From positions 4,539,001-4,603,000 of the forward strand of contig NC_060207.1 of the NCBI RefSeq assembly GCF_021130785.1: a DNA stretch of 64,000 nt. The letters run 5' to 3'. The stretch's first letter is position 1. Every line of letters begins with the position of its first letter. Shown here in pieces: positions 11,230-22,263 of the stretch. Under the pieces are notes generated by a model that saw only the letters and a list, made by a program, of their open reading frames with translations, did no database searches and was not told the origin of the DNA. Source of the DNA: Homalodisca vitripennis (Eukaryota > Arthropoda > Insecta > Hemiptera > Cicadellidae). A program made the translations under genes and the position numbers.

Positions 11230-11665
11230 CATTTATCGCTAATGCAACGCATTTCGAACAGCGGGGTCAGTCTTCTAATTGGGCAGCCTCCCAGTTGAAA
11301 GCCAAAAACTCACCTGCATTATAAAATGCTTGAGACACCAAGAAGCGTTTTAGGCGAGTCTTGAACGCCTTTGGTATTGGAGCATCTTTGATTGAATTGG
11401 GTACAGGCTGTTGAGGAAATGAACACCCGCTTGTGACGGTAGGCGTTCATAAACCACCGTTCTGTGTCTCACAGTCCGGTAGTTTGCTCTGCCACGTGTC
11501 TCATACATGTGTATGTCTTAGCCTCTGGTAAAGGTACATTTATTCCTACAAAACATAGTTGTTTCCAATATATAGAGACATGGCAGAGTTAACAGCTGCA
11601 ATTTCTTGAAAACTTGCCAGCACAACTCTCTGAATTTGATTTTTGCGATAGTTCGAATTGCTTTT
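11230..11665 (-). mobile_element. LINE ORF2 C-terminal fragment
   Basis: On the minus strand the text AIRTIAKIKFRELCWQVFKK is followed by LQLLTLPCLYILE, the conserved post-RT segment of jockey-like LINEs. Downstream are YETRGRANYRTVRHRTVVY and a KAFKTRLKRFL tail in shifted frames. It is a broken 3' fragment. Confidence 0.75.
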
Positions 11666-12840
11666 TTTTTTAGTCTGAAAGCTCTTTGGAACTTAGTATT
11701 AGCACCAACAACTGCAAAAACGTGTTTTTATCGTACTTTGTGTATGGAAACCTTTAAATAGTAAATCTAATTAACAAATTATCATTTTGTAGACAATATT
11801 TTGCTTACAGTTTGTATTTTCTATATTTCCTTTCAAACATTGCCGCAAGTTTGATGCGTCGATTTGCGGATGAGTATTGATCAGTAGTACGCAAATTACT
11901 GATCGCTAAGATGTGTTTTTGTTGTATTTGTTTATAAAAATCCAAATTATAAATAGATATATTATAACCTTATTAAGAAATTATTATGCTTTTGTGAATA
12001 ATATTTCACTTGCAGTTTTTATTTTGTATGTTGTGCAGCGCGTACTGCATGTATACACTAATGTCAGTATCTATTGTTGTTTACTTTATAACTTTTATAG
12101 TTATGGTATGAATATTTTCTCTATAAAAAATATTATATTTAATGTTTTTATCATGATTAGAATGGGTTTGAAATTTTCAAACATTTAAAGTTTAATGCAA
12201 ATTTAGTACCGGTACCATACTTTTGTTGATTCAAAGCATACATTCTGAATGCCCATATCATCATTTATCAAATTAAAGTAGAAGGTAGGACATATGACTT
12301 ATTTCTCTGAACCTTTAAAAATCCCTTCACAATAGAGTGGTATTCTTGGGTTACTTTTTATATTATCAGACAGTATCCAAAGGTAAACTAACACCAAATA
12401 ATAGAAATTGGATTGGTGGTAATTTTGTTTCAATCATACCTAAGTTTAAAAAGTTATCACGATTTGAAATTTGGGAATCGGTTTTTTAAGATTAGGATTT
12501 GCCCATCACTAGTTTTGGAAAGTTATTTTGTTCGTGCTGTGGTAACAAAGGTTCTCACCACTTACGTATTGGTGACACTGCCAGCTGTGCAAATTCCATC
12601 ACTGGCCTTTCTCACTGGATGCATTACACTGCTTAGTTGGACACTACCAAATTAAGTTACCAATTTATCAAATAAATTTAATTAATTTACCAAACACCAT
12701 GACGGATACAAATTTTAAATCAGTAGATCGTTTTTTGCAAAAATAAAAGGATATAGACACTGGCCAGCTAAAATCTCTCAAGTTATCAGAAAGGAAAATA
12801 AACCATTAAAGTTAAAAATATAATGTTTTGGTGACAGTAC
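11666..12840. other. OXA1L intron, no gene seen
   Basis: AT-rich intron; no convincing coding segment. Confidence 0.45.
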
Positions 12841-12849
12841 AACTTTATA

Positions 12850-13640
12850 ATTAAAGGAATCTAGCCTTTTTTCCTACTCTGAACATATTCATAGTTTTAG
12901 CATCTCACAAACGGACAATTTTCCAGAGAACGTACTTTTATGTAGCACCAAAGATTTTTAACATATTACCTGAACCTTTGAAAAGAATTAAGGCTAGTAG
13001 GAGATTTAAAACAGAACTTAAGAAATGGCTATTCTTGCAGGATGATATTGAGGGTCTAATATATTCTAGGATACATTGAGACATATATTGTTCCTATATT
13101 ATGCTGTACTATATTGAATTGCTATGCATATCATATTTTTATACATTAAGGGGATCAAATCAAATTTTATTGAGTAAATAACGAATAACATGGAAATTTA
13201 TGGAATAATCTATATTTTGTTTTTTACTAACTTAAAAAATTTGTTATAAAAGTAAAGTACTGATAAAAGAAATTAACTAATTTTTGAGGGAACCTCAAAG
13301 CAGGTATTACCTATGAGGTCCTAAATTTCCTAACCATTAAAAGTTTTTTTTTAATTTATGGCTTAATATGACTGTTGTATCTAAGCATCTAAATATGTTC
13401 TGAAGTACCTAAAAGAATTGTATCTTGCTTTGTTATAAGTATTGTTATTTATTTATACTATTAATATTATTTATCTATTTATCCTTGTATTGTTATTTAG
13501 ATTAGTTTCTAGGGGTATGCGTCTGTTGTTGATTTCTTGATGCTGGATGAAATGTTAAATTATATACAATGTATTATATGATTTGAATGTTGTATGGTAA
13601 TGGGAAATAAATTATTTCTATTTCTATTTCTATTTTAGGA
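12850..13640 (+). mobile_element. 5'-truncated LINE with repeated tail
   Basis: 12905-13078 reads KRTIFQRTYFYVAPKIFNIL, then PEPLKRIKASRRFKTELKKW and a stop: the C-terminus of a LINE ORF2 (NxLP...FK..LK..L). It is followed by about 500 bases of 3' UTR ending in AATAAATTATTTCTATTTCT with further TTTCTA units, the usual simple-repeat tail of a CR1/jockey-like LINE. The 5' part is missing. Confidence 0.7.
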
Positions 13641-13649
13641 ATAAACTTT

Positions 13650-15295
13650 TTAACAAAGCTCTATCAGATGCAGAGCAAGCTTTTAATTGTATAGACAATA
13701 ACCACTCAATAGATAAAGTAGACTGCAGTTCCTCAAGTAACCAACAGGATAACATAGACAGCAGAGCTATTACCATTGATTGTAGTCCACCTCATAGACT
13801 AGACACTGTTGAATGTGTTGAGAATAAAATCAAAGGTATTGAAAACATTTGTGACACTGACCTTGAAACATCACTTACTTTGGCAGCAGAGGTAGGCTCC
13901 GCTCTCCTTGCTGAAAATAGTAAGCTTAAGCAGGACCTGTTTGTAATTACTTTAAAAAAACTCTGACCTAGCAAAACATATTACTGAATCAACTTACTTT
14001 GTCAAGATAAAGTTAGAAGCTCAGATAGAACTGGAGGAAGAAAAAACAGCGTTAATAGACAGAACCATTTATTTGGGTGAATAAGGCAACTTGAACTGCA
14101 GCTCTTGAAAGAAAAGGAATTACAACATGAACTAGTATAAGTCATCCCTCATCCATCCTGCTCCAATTAGCTGAGCTTAAGGTTCATCAGGATAAACTGA
14201 AGCACCAGGTGACTGTACATATTCAGACAAAACCTTGCATCTTACAACAACTGGACCACAGAAGTCAGCCAAATCTGCGATAAAAACACTGAACTTCCTC
14301 TGGCCAATACCAGGACTCACCGTAACTCAACCGCAGAAGTCAGCCAAATCTGCAATAAAAACACTGAACATCCTCTGACCAATATCAGGACTCACCGTAC
14401 TCGACCAAAGAAGTCAGCCAAATCTGCGATAAAAAACACTGAACATCCTCTGACCAATACCAGGACTCACCGTACTCGACCACAGAAGTCAGCCAAATCT
14501 GCGATAAAAAAACTCTGAACTTCCTCTGGCCAATACCAGGACTCACCGTAACTCAACCGCAGAAGTCAGCCAAATCTGCAATAAAAACACTGAACATCCT
14601 CTGACCAATATCAGGACTCACCGTACTCGACCAAAGAAGTCAGCCAAATCTGCGATAAAAACACTGAACATCCTCTGACCAATACCAGGACTCACCGTAC
14701 TCGACCACAGAAGTCAGCCAAATCTGCGATAAAAAACTCTGAACTTCCTCTGACCAATACCAGGACTCAATGTAACTCGACCACAGAAGTCAGCCAAATC
14801 TGCGATAAAAACACTGAACATCCTCTGACCAATACCAGGACTCACCGTACTCGACCAAAGAAGTCAGCCAAATCTGCGATAAAAACACTGAACATCCTCT
14901 GACCAATACCAGGACTCACCATACTCGACCACAGAAGTCAGCCAAATCTGCGATAAAAACACTGAACTTCCTCTGACCAATACCAGGACTCACCGTAACT
15001 CGACCGCAGAAGTCAGCCAAATCTGCGATAAAAACACTGAACATCCTCTGACTACATTGTATAACTCGACTGCAGAAGCGGAATCTTCATTGCCTAACAT
15101 CAGGACTAAAAACATTTTTAGTGCTTCTCTCAGGGCTTCTAAAAACAGGAAAAACAATGAAAAACATGCAAAAGTTTTGCTAGGAAATAAGAATGAGCGC
15201 AAACCCCACCCTAGTCAACCACTCAGCAGAACATCTCAAATAAACACTAGTCCTTTAACAGTGTGTAAGAGCCCACCAGTGATAGCACTGAAATA
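13650..15295 (+). pseudogene. LINE ORF1-like remnant
   Basis: The opening part reads NKLFNKALSDAEQAFNCIDN and later TSLTLAAEVGSALLAENSKL, an amphipathic, probably coiled-coil segment. The second half is a 75-base tandem repeat encoding a basic peptide. The last part, 15057-15295, reads TKNIFSASLRASKNRKNNEK, also basic. Position before the endonuclease and basic/coiled-coil character fit ORF1p of a non-LTR element. No CCHC knuckle was seen. Confidence 0.5.
14250..15075 (+). repeat. 75-bp minisatellite, about 11 copies
   Basis: GAAGTCAGCCAAATCTGC recurs every 74-75 bases from 14261 to 15009. Where the unit is 75 bases it encodes a 25-residue basic peptide containing THRTRPQKSAKSAIKNTEHP. Units of 74 or 76 bases shift the frame, so the array is no longer translatable throughout. 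Confidence 0.9.
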
Positions 15296-15569
15296 AGGAA
15301 ATGCATCACACGAGGAATTCTTCATAACTAACATTGAAAATTACAAAAATATCAATTTAAATTTCTCCACACATTCTAAAAAAGTTTTATTAGATGCTAA
15401 CCCAAGAACAAACCATTTTTAGAACTAAGGCAGGTAAAGGAAAACAAGTTCAAAAACTAAATAAATTTCAAAGTAAAAACAATAACCACAATCTGTCAGT
15501 ACTTCACTAAAATATAGATGACCTTTGTAACAAAATTGAGAGACTTACTCATCACCTTGAGACCCCAAC

Positions 15570-16170
15570 ACCCGGTGTTATTGTCCTTACTGAGCATGGA
15601 TTAAATGAAGAGGAGCTCAGCAGCACTAAACTGCAAGATTATTTTCTATTGACAGCTTTCTGCAGGAGAAACCATACTAAAGGAGGTGTAGCAGTCTATG
15701 TAAAATGTTACCGGTAACTAAAACTGAAAGCAAAGAAGAATATACATTTCATTCTTCTGTTCAGAGTTAGTTTGTGAGCTTGCAATGTGTCTTATAACTT
15801 TAAATAACCTCCAATTCCAATCTTAGGCACTTACAGGTCTCCAAGTGGAAAGCTTGAAGAGTTTCAAAACATTATGTCAAATGTTTTGGAGGACACAAAA
15901 GCATACACTAAGCTCCTCATCATTATGGGTAATGCTGATATGCTTAAGCCAAATTCCAACAATAACCTTATTAATAACATGCTCTTAAGTTTTAACACCA
16001 CAAGACTCCCCCTAGAAGCTACCAGGATCACCAGCACCCCACAGTCCTCAATTGACTGAGTATGCTCAAATAGTTCTGAACTTGTTGAACAAGTGGAAAT
16101 AATACAAACTGGACTCTCCAACCACAGGGCTCAACTGTGTACCCTTAATATCCCCACAAAAACAACACAA
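15570..16170 (+). pseudogene. LINE endonuclease domain remnant
   Basis: 15570-15715 reads VIVLTEHGLNEEELSSTKLQ and then FCRRNHTKGGVAVYVK, the LTEHWL...GGVAIY region of APE-type LINE endonucleases. Later come [20 protein letters not shown] (where a GDFN motif is expected, so the Asp is lost) and GLSNHRAQL (where SDH is expected). Stops interrupt it. Confidence 0.7.
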
Positions 16171-16626
16171 AAAGCCTCTTCGTCAAAAGTGATGACAACA
16201 TGGCGATGTAAAATCCCTCTTACAACACCAAAATTGGGACAATGTCAAAAATGTACACCACTTTCAAGATGCATACAACAAATTTGCTGATACTTTAAAT
16301 ACTGCCTTGAACATCGCTTGCCCCCTCAAAAAAGTAGACCTCTGAAGAAAGCCAAGCCAAGGGAGTATTTAAATAATGAAACATTAAATCTTAAAAGGGA
16401 TTTATTTAGTGAAGGCTCAGAACAGATTTGAATTGACAAGTTCTGCAGTACACAAAACCGATATGGTAACAAAAAGAAAGCCTATGACTTAAAATTACGA
16501 GACCTAAAAAGGCAAAGCATAGCGACACATATTAATCAAGCTCATGACAAATCTAAAGCAACTTGGAAGGTCAAAAATAGCGAAAATACGAGAAAGGACA
16601 GCCATAAGGATGACCTAGAATTACTC

Positions 16627-17969
16627 GTGGAAGACAAAAATCTAAAAGACACTCAGGAAATTGCTGACTACCTAAATGAATACTTCACTAACATAGCAGA
16701 TAACACCTTGAAACATCAGGCAAATGAATACACAATACAAAGACTAACTACATTAACATCTGTTACAAACAGCAGACTTGAAGAACTCCATCCAACAATA
16801 GAAGAGGTACAGAAAGTAATCAAATCCTTTAAATCCAATCATTCAGCTGGACTCGACGAAATATCGTTTAAAATCTTAAACTTCTGCTGTGAGGAGCTGT
16901 CTACACCGCTTACATACATAATAAATAAGTCCTTTCGTCAAGGATCTTTTCCTTTACAGCTAAAAAAAAATCAAAGGTGTATCCAAAACATAAGGGTGGT
17001 AACAGAATGGAAGTCAATAATTACAGACCTATATCAGTCATCTCAACAATATATCCAAATTGATAGAGAAAATAGCCCTCAAAAGATTATTGAACCATTG
17101 TAATGAAAATGAGCTTATGACCCCTAACCAGCATGGTTTCAGAAAACAACAATCTACAACAGCCTTAATAAGTCTAGTTGAGGAAACCATCAACCATATC
17201 AAAGCCAGCAGAATAGCAGCAGGTATAATGCTGGACTACAGTAAAGCCTTTGGTTGCCTCAGTCATACTCTTATACTCACCAAGCTACAATCACTCGGTG
17301 TTGTGGCAAAAGGCGCAGAATGGTTTTTCAACTATTTATCTGACAGACATCAGGTTGTAGAACTGATGTGTCAAGAAAAGGGTATGAACAAAAAAATTCT
17401 TTCAGCGCCTTTACCAGTAAAAAGAGGGGTGCCTCAGGGGTCTGTCTTGGGCCCAGCTCTTTTCATTCTAACAGTCAATGACCTACCAGCCTATCTAGGA
17501 GACAATTGCACAGTCATCACGTACGCAGATGACACCACCCTGGTGCTGGATAATGACAACCTTGAACAACTTCAACTGAACGCTTTTATTGCTACAAACC
17601 TAGCCACTCACAAGAAACACCACAACAACCACCACACAACCACAAGAAACCCACAAAAATGACCTAGTTATAAATACACAAAAAACAAAGTAACTCATGT
17701 TTGGCAGAAGAGGAAGGGAGGAAACAGCTTTGCCTGAGATCGAAGTGGAGAACAGTGCACGTTTCCTGGGAGTTGCCATTGACAGCTGCTTTACTTGGAC
17801 AGCCCACATTGATTGCATATGCAAGAAATTAAACACTGGCATATATTTAATACGACGAATGATGCAAATTGGCACACCTGAAATTGCAAAAATAATTTAT
17901 CATGCTTTTTGCGAAACTCACATAATGTATGGTATTGCAGCTTGGATGGTACTTCTAAGAAAAAAATGA
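16627..17969 (+). pseudogene. LINE reverse transcriptase, frameshifted
   Basis: Three open pieces follow each other. 16627-17103 contains IEEVQKVIKSFKSNHSAGLD. 17060-17662 contains GIMLDYSKAFGCLSH, KRGVPQGSVLGPALF and ITYADDTTLVLD, with the catalytic Asp residues of motifs A and C present. 17697-17969 contains FLGVAIDSCFTWTAHID, the thumb. Frame changes near 17080 and 17670 and the missing N-terminal palm make it inactive. Confidence 0.85.
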
Positions 17970-18548
17970 ACAGCATTCTAATACTACAAAAGAGAGCAAT
18001 AAGAACTATAGCAGGTATAAAATGGGAAGCACTTTAAAAACCTTCACATATTGACTGTTTATGTGTTATACATCTGTGAGGTGGGACACTAAGCATCTCA
18101 TAAACTACCTGCCTGAGGAACTGCCCTGCACGACTATAATACAAGACATGCCAACCTTTTCAACCTACCAGCTCACCGAACTTCTTTATTTGCAAGAAAA
18201 CCAATACATGTCGGTATTAAAGTTCTCAACCACCTACCTCAAGATCTCAGAGAAGAAACTGAAGAATCTCCTAATGGACAATCCAATTTACTCCATGGAT
18301 GAATTTTTTCAAATGACCTGGACTAAGTGTTATACATTTTAGTGTGTATTTTTTTAAACATAATTTTATACATATGACACTATTACATTTCTTGAAGAAA
18401 CTGTTAATAAAGAATATTCTGATTCTCGTGAAGCTGGGTTGGAAATCGTCTTTTTCATATCTTTCCACAACACCATTCTGTTCAAACATGTCAGGAATAC
18501 ATATGTAATCCAAATGACCTACCATTATTTTCAAATTTTTAATACATG

Positions 18549-18682
18549 AATCATGAAATTGAACTTTAAACTACTGAATCAAGGAGAAACTAGTGAAATA
18601 TTTTAGTCGTATTGTGAATCATGAAATTGAACTTTAAACTACTGAATCAAGGAGAAACTAGTGAAATATTTTAGTCGTATTG
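18549..18682. repeat. Perfect 67-bp tandem duplication
   Basis: GAATCATGAAATTGAACTTT and the following bases to TTTTAGTCGTATTGT are present twice in immediate succession with no visible differences, so the duplication is recent. Confidence 0.95.
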
Positions 18683-19120
18683 TCTATTGTCCATCGTATT
18701 TCTAGTATCACACCATAATAGTTCATAAATCTGACATCATCCAGTTACCTCACGGAAACAATATTTACAGTACATACTTTATATTGAAAATAAACATTGT
18801 CTTAATATTTTGTTTAATTTTATACCATTAACAAATTCCTTTCAGATATAAATATTTTCAACTACAGTTTTATAAACAAATTTTTGTCAATTATTGCTGT
18901 AAAACCTAAGCTGTTTTAAACCAAACAAATTAAAATACTTTAAATACAAATCTATTTTGAATAAACTCTAAATATTTCCATTTCTTGTAATTGTATGTAA
19001 TACTAAAATGTAACTCCAGCATTGTTGAAATACGTGATTTTACAAGATAATTTTTATCAACTTATATAGCTACTATACAGTAAAGCGGCCAAAATAATGT
19101 ACTTATCGTTTATATTACAG
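18683..19120. other. OXA1L intron, nothing seen
   Basis: AT-rich DNA before the next acceptor. Confidence 0.5.
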
Positions 19121-19264
19121 GTACTCTAGTGATTCGACTACTAATGTTCCCCATAGTTGTAATTGCCCAACGAAATTCGGCAAAAATGAACAACAACTTG
19201 CCTCAAATGCAACATTTGCAAATGAAAATAACAGAGGCAAGACAAAGAGGTGACAAAATTGATG
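19121..19264 (+). CDS. OXA1L: OXA1L exon: transmembrane and matrix loop region
   Basis: Acceptor TATATTACAG. The first two bases complete the Gly codon begun at 9987. It reads GTLVIRLLMFPIVVIAQRNS, then AKMNNNLPQMQHLQMKITEA, and ends GDKID plus one base before GTATGT. The hydrophobic run followed by QR-(N/E)-x-AK-x-NNxLPxMQ is highly characteristic of Oxa1-family proteins: the end of TM1 and the matrix loop. Confidence 0.93.
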
Positions 19265-20310
19265 GTATGTATTCACACTCAAATGTATATAATAAATTAC
19301 TTATTAAATATGATGAGTAAACAGAATGTTATTCTGAACAAAAGTAAATGCATGGATGTCCAAGGGAGTAGATGTACAAATTAAACTTTTAGAATGAAAT
19401 ATAAAATAAGTTATGTTTTAGTCTAATATTATTAAATTAGTAAATACCTTTTCTGTTTTAATTCAGAAAATAGTTTTTAAATGTTTTGTTTTTGCTAGTC
19501 AAAATTGTTTAATGTGACATTTTCTTTTCTTACTAGGACGTTATAAATGAGATATCATGTGACTTCATTACATTTGAAAACAATAATTTCTCCCTCTGAA
19601 AGTACATAGTAAACAGCAAAGTCTAGTGTAACCTCATATTTGCTAGAATTGATAGGAACATACAATTACCTTCAAAAACAAGATCGTTTGAAAACATTTT
19701 TGCTTCAGGTTTATAAAAATTCAATATACATCTGTGTTTAACCCTTTTAGAACCAACCATACGATTATTAGAACTTACACGAGTAGGACCACACGTTGAT
19801 TTATCTCCATTTGTAACTTACACAAAAAAGACCAGCCGAGCGATCTATTGCCAGCGGACTTTTATCATTTTTCATAATTAATACATATTCAAGATTTACA
19901 AGTCGTGATATTATTTTTGTATTCTATATGTATCCTTTACTTTGTTCCTTAACTTTGTTTTATCAAATATACTTAATTGGATCATGTATTCACAGATTAT
20001 TTATTTGAAATACTACAGGATTAAAATTTAGTATATTAATACAAAATTACATGTAAAATCAAAATATAATATTTCCATGTATAAAAAATTTTTTTAAATT
20101 AATAGTTTTTCATGATCAAACTTAAATTTACAGACATTGTTTTTATTTGTTCTACTATATATATATAATTTTTCTAGAGGCCTAAGTAAATTTTTCAGAA
20201 GAATATATTATACGTAAAAAAATAACGCCTAAAACCAGAGCTTTTGAATAAATAATTATGTATACGATTATTTTCCCAAAAACATACAAAATAAACTCAA
20301 AAAGTATTTT
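19265..20310. other. OXA1L intron, possible piggyBac-like terminus
   Basis: TTAACCCTTTTAGAACC at 19740 resembles the TTAA+CCCTTTTAGGAC end at 26603, suggesting a related terminus, but no matching opposite end was found. Otherwise nothing. Confidence 0.35.
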
Positions 20311-20319
20311 TACAAACAA

Positions 20320-20870
20320 GACATTCTATTAACAGAGATGTACCCCAGGGTTCTGTACTGGGACCAGTTCTTTTTATCATCCTGACAAATGACATGCCAC
20401 AGTACTTAGGCAGACACTGTACTCCTCTGTTGTACACATATGACACGACACTCTTAGTGTCTGAAATATCATCCAACAACTTGTCTGTTAATTCCTACAT
20501 TGCGCTAAATATGGCCTACCAATATTGTCATAAAAATTACTTAGTAGTCAACACAGCAAAATCTAAACCACAAGCTTTTGGGAGAAGGCAAGGCAGGATT
20601 ACCTGATGCATCAATGGAAAGCCAAATGAAATTCCTTGGAATTACTATAGATAACAATCTATCCTGGAACAATCATATTGACCAACTCTCCAAGAAATTG
20701 AACTCCTGCTTATATATAAAAAGGATAATGCAAGTCAGTGATACTGTTACTACAAGAACCGCCTACTATGCATTATTCGAGTCCCATCTAAGTTACGGTC
20801 TAGTAATCTGGGTGGTACAACATCAGGAAACTGTTAATACTAGACATTTCTTGTGTGTCTACACCATGCT
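20320..20870 (+). mobile_element. LINE reverse transcriptase fragment
   Basis: It reads RDVPQGSVLGPVLFIILTND, then NLSVNSYIALNMAYQYC and MKFLGITIDNNLSWNNHIDQ, closely matching the LINE at 38640-40195. The motif C site reads YTYDTT where YADDTT is expected, so a catalytic Asp is lost. There is one frame change near 20600. Confidence 0.8.
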
Positions 20871-21039
20871 CTGTCTGTCTGCCTGTACCCCTACTGTACA
20901 TAAATAATGCACACTACAAATAAACCATGAGAACCAACAGATTAGACGGGTCAAAATTAGTTTTAGATCAATATGTATTGAATACGATAACAGATAAAAT
21001 ATTAAATTATATCACTGAAAATTTGTGTATTTGTTGTAG

Positions 21040-21125
21040 CTGCAAGATTTACAAACGAAATGATGATGTTCATGAAACAAAAGGATGTAAATCCATTTAA
21101 AAACATGTTACCACCTTTATGCCAG
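21040..21125 (+). CDS. OXA1L: OXA1L exon: matrix loop
   Basis: 86 bases. Acceptor TTGTTGTAG; two bases complete an Ala codon, then ARFTNEMMMFMKQKDVNPFK and NMLPPLCQ, with donor CAG|GTAAAT. Its position and the NPFKNML string match the loop just before the second conserved membrane region of OXA1L. Confidence 0.9.
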
Positions 21126-22263
21126 GTAAATGATCACAGTAACGTAAATAATATAAACTCAGTAATTTATAAACTTTAGTTTTAATACTATGTCTCTTAA
21201 ATATCTCAAAATAAATTGGCTCCAAGCATCGACTGCATTTATATAAAACTCAAACAATAGAAATTATGGGTGGGCTGAGACCAAAATATTTTGAATCGGA
21301 TTCCAATACCGATACCAGAATTATTGTGGTCTCAATTATCATGCCTTAATTCCGTACTGATTTCTGTGTTATTTATAACTAAGTATATAGGGCAATTTTA
21401 AAAAGTTGTAGTAATGTGTAGCTACAGACAACAGATATCAGGAAACTATGCGTTTTTATAAGATGTGTATCATGATCATAATTAGATCACAAAACTAAAT
21501 AGTAAATACTTAAATTTAACAGTCCTAGTACAACTCTCCATCTTTTACTCTGCTTAAACATAAAATGTAGTTTTTATTAATTTTATTTTCTTAGTGGAAT
21601 TGTAATGTTATATTATTAATATTTTTATGTATTAATGCAAGTATTGTGACTATAATTAATGTTTGTAATTCATAGTTAATATCAAATCCAGAATTTTGTC
21701 ATTACAAATTTCAAATTTTTCAATATATATTCCTTAAATTTTGAATTCTAATAGATTATCTAGCCTGAGTTTGATTTAATCATCATCAAAACAAATTTCT
21801 CCCATTTTTAAACCTTTGAAGAAAAAAAGTAATCCTAGAATACTTCTCTCTTTAAAATATAATGGGGAAGTTGAGGGAAATGGCTATATTTTAACAACCA
21901 AGATTTATCTTCAACCTTCTATTTTCATTTAATAGAATATAATATAGGTTCCATAATGTATACTATTTTAAATCAAAAAGATGTGTAAAGATACTTATAG
22001 TATGTATTCTATAATTATAATATTTAAACAAAATTGAATTAAAAAGTTTTGTATCCCTTAGCAATGATATAAGAAATAAACATGAATATATTCTTATAAG
22101 AGGAGATATTTGTACAACTATGCAAATTACGAGGTAAATGGAGCTTGGTGATCGTCTTTTTGTTTACCCAAGTGCAGATCAGTTCAACTGAGGAACTGTG
22201 GCTATGCATGAACTGCAAGTAAAATTGTTTACAAAACTATAATATTGTATTAATTTTCAGTTA
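21126..22263. other. OXA1L intron with a hAT-like repeat
   Basis: At 21268 GGGTGGGCTGAGACCAAAAT and a following GATTCCAATACCGATACC resemble the repeat at 6865-6960. No gene seen. Confidence 0.4.

Larger units (their letters stand above)
13641..18425 (+). mobile_element. Jockey-like LINE, near full length, inactivated
   Basis: It begins right after the tail of the preceding LINE and ends near AATAAAGAATATTCTG. In order it holds an ORF1-like region with a minisatellite (13650-15300), an endonuclease (about 15570-16170) and a reverse transcriptase (16627-17969, then a C-terminal tail to 18342). All are interrupted by stops and frame changes. Two other copies of the same or a close family are at 20320-20870 and 38640-40195. 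It lies in the sense direction within an OXA1L intron. Confidence 0.75.

Noticed and set aside
10862..12188. Several plus-strand ORFs of 70-90 codons
   Set aside because: AT-rich, Ile/Tyr/Phe-heavy translations typical of chance frames.
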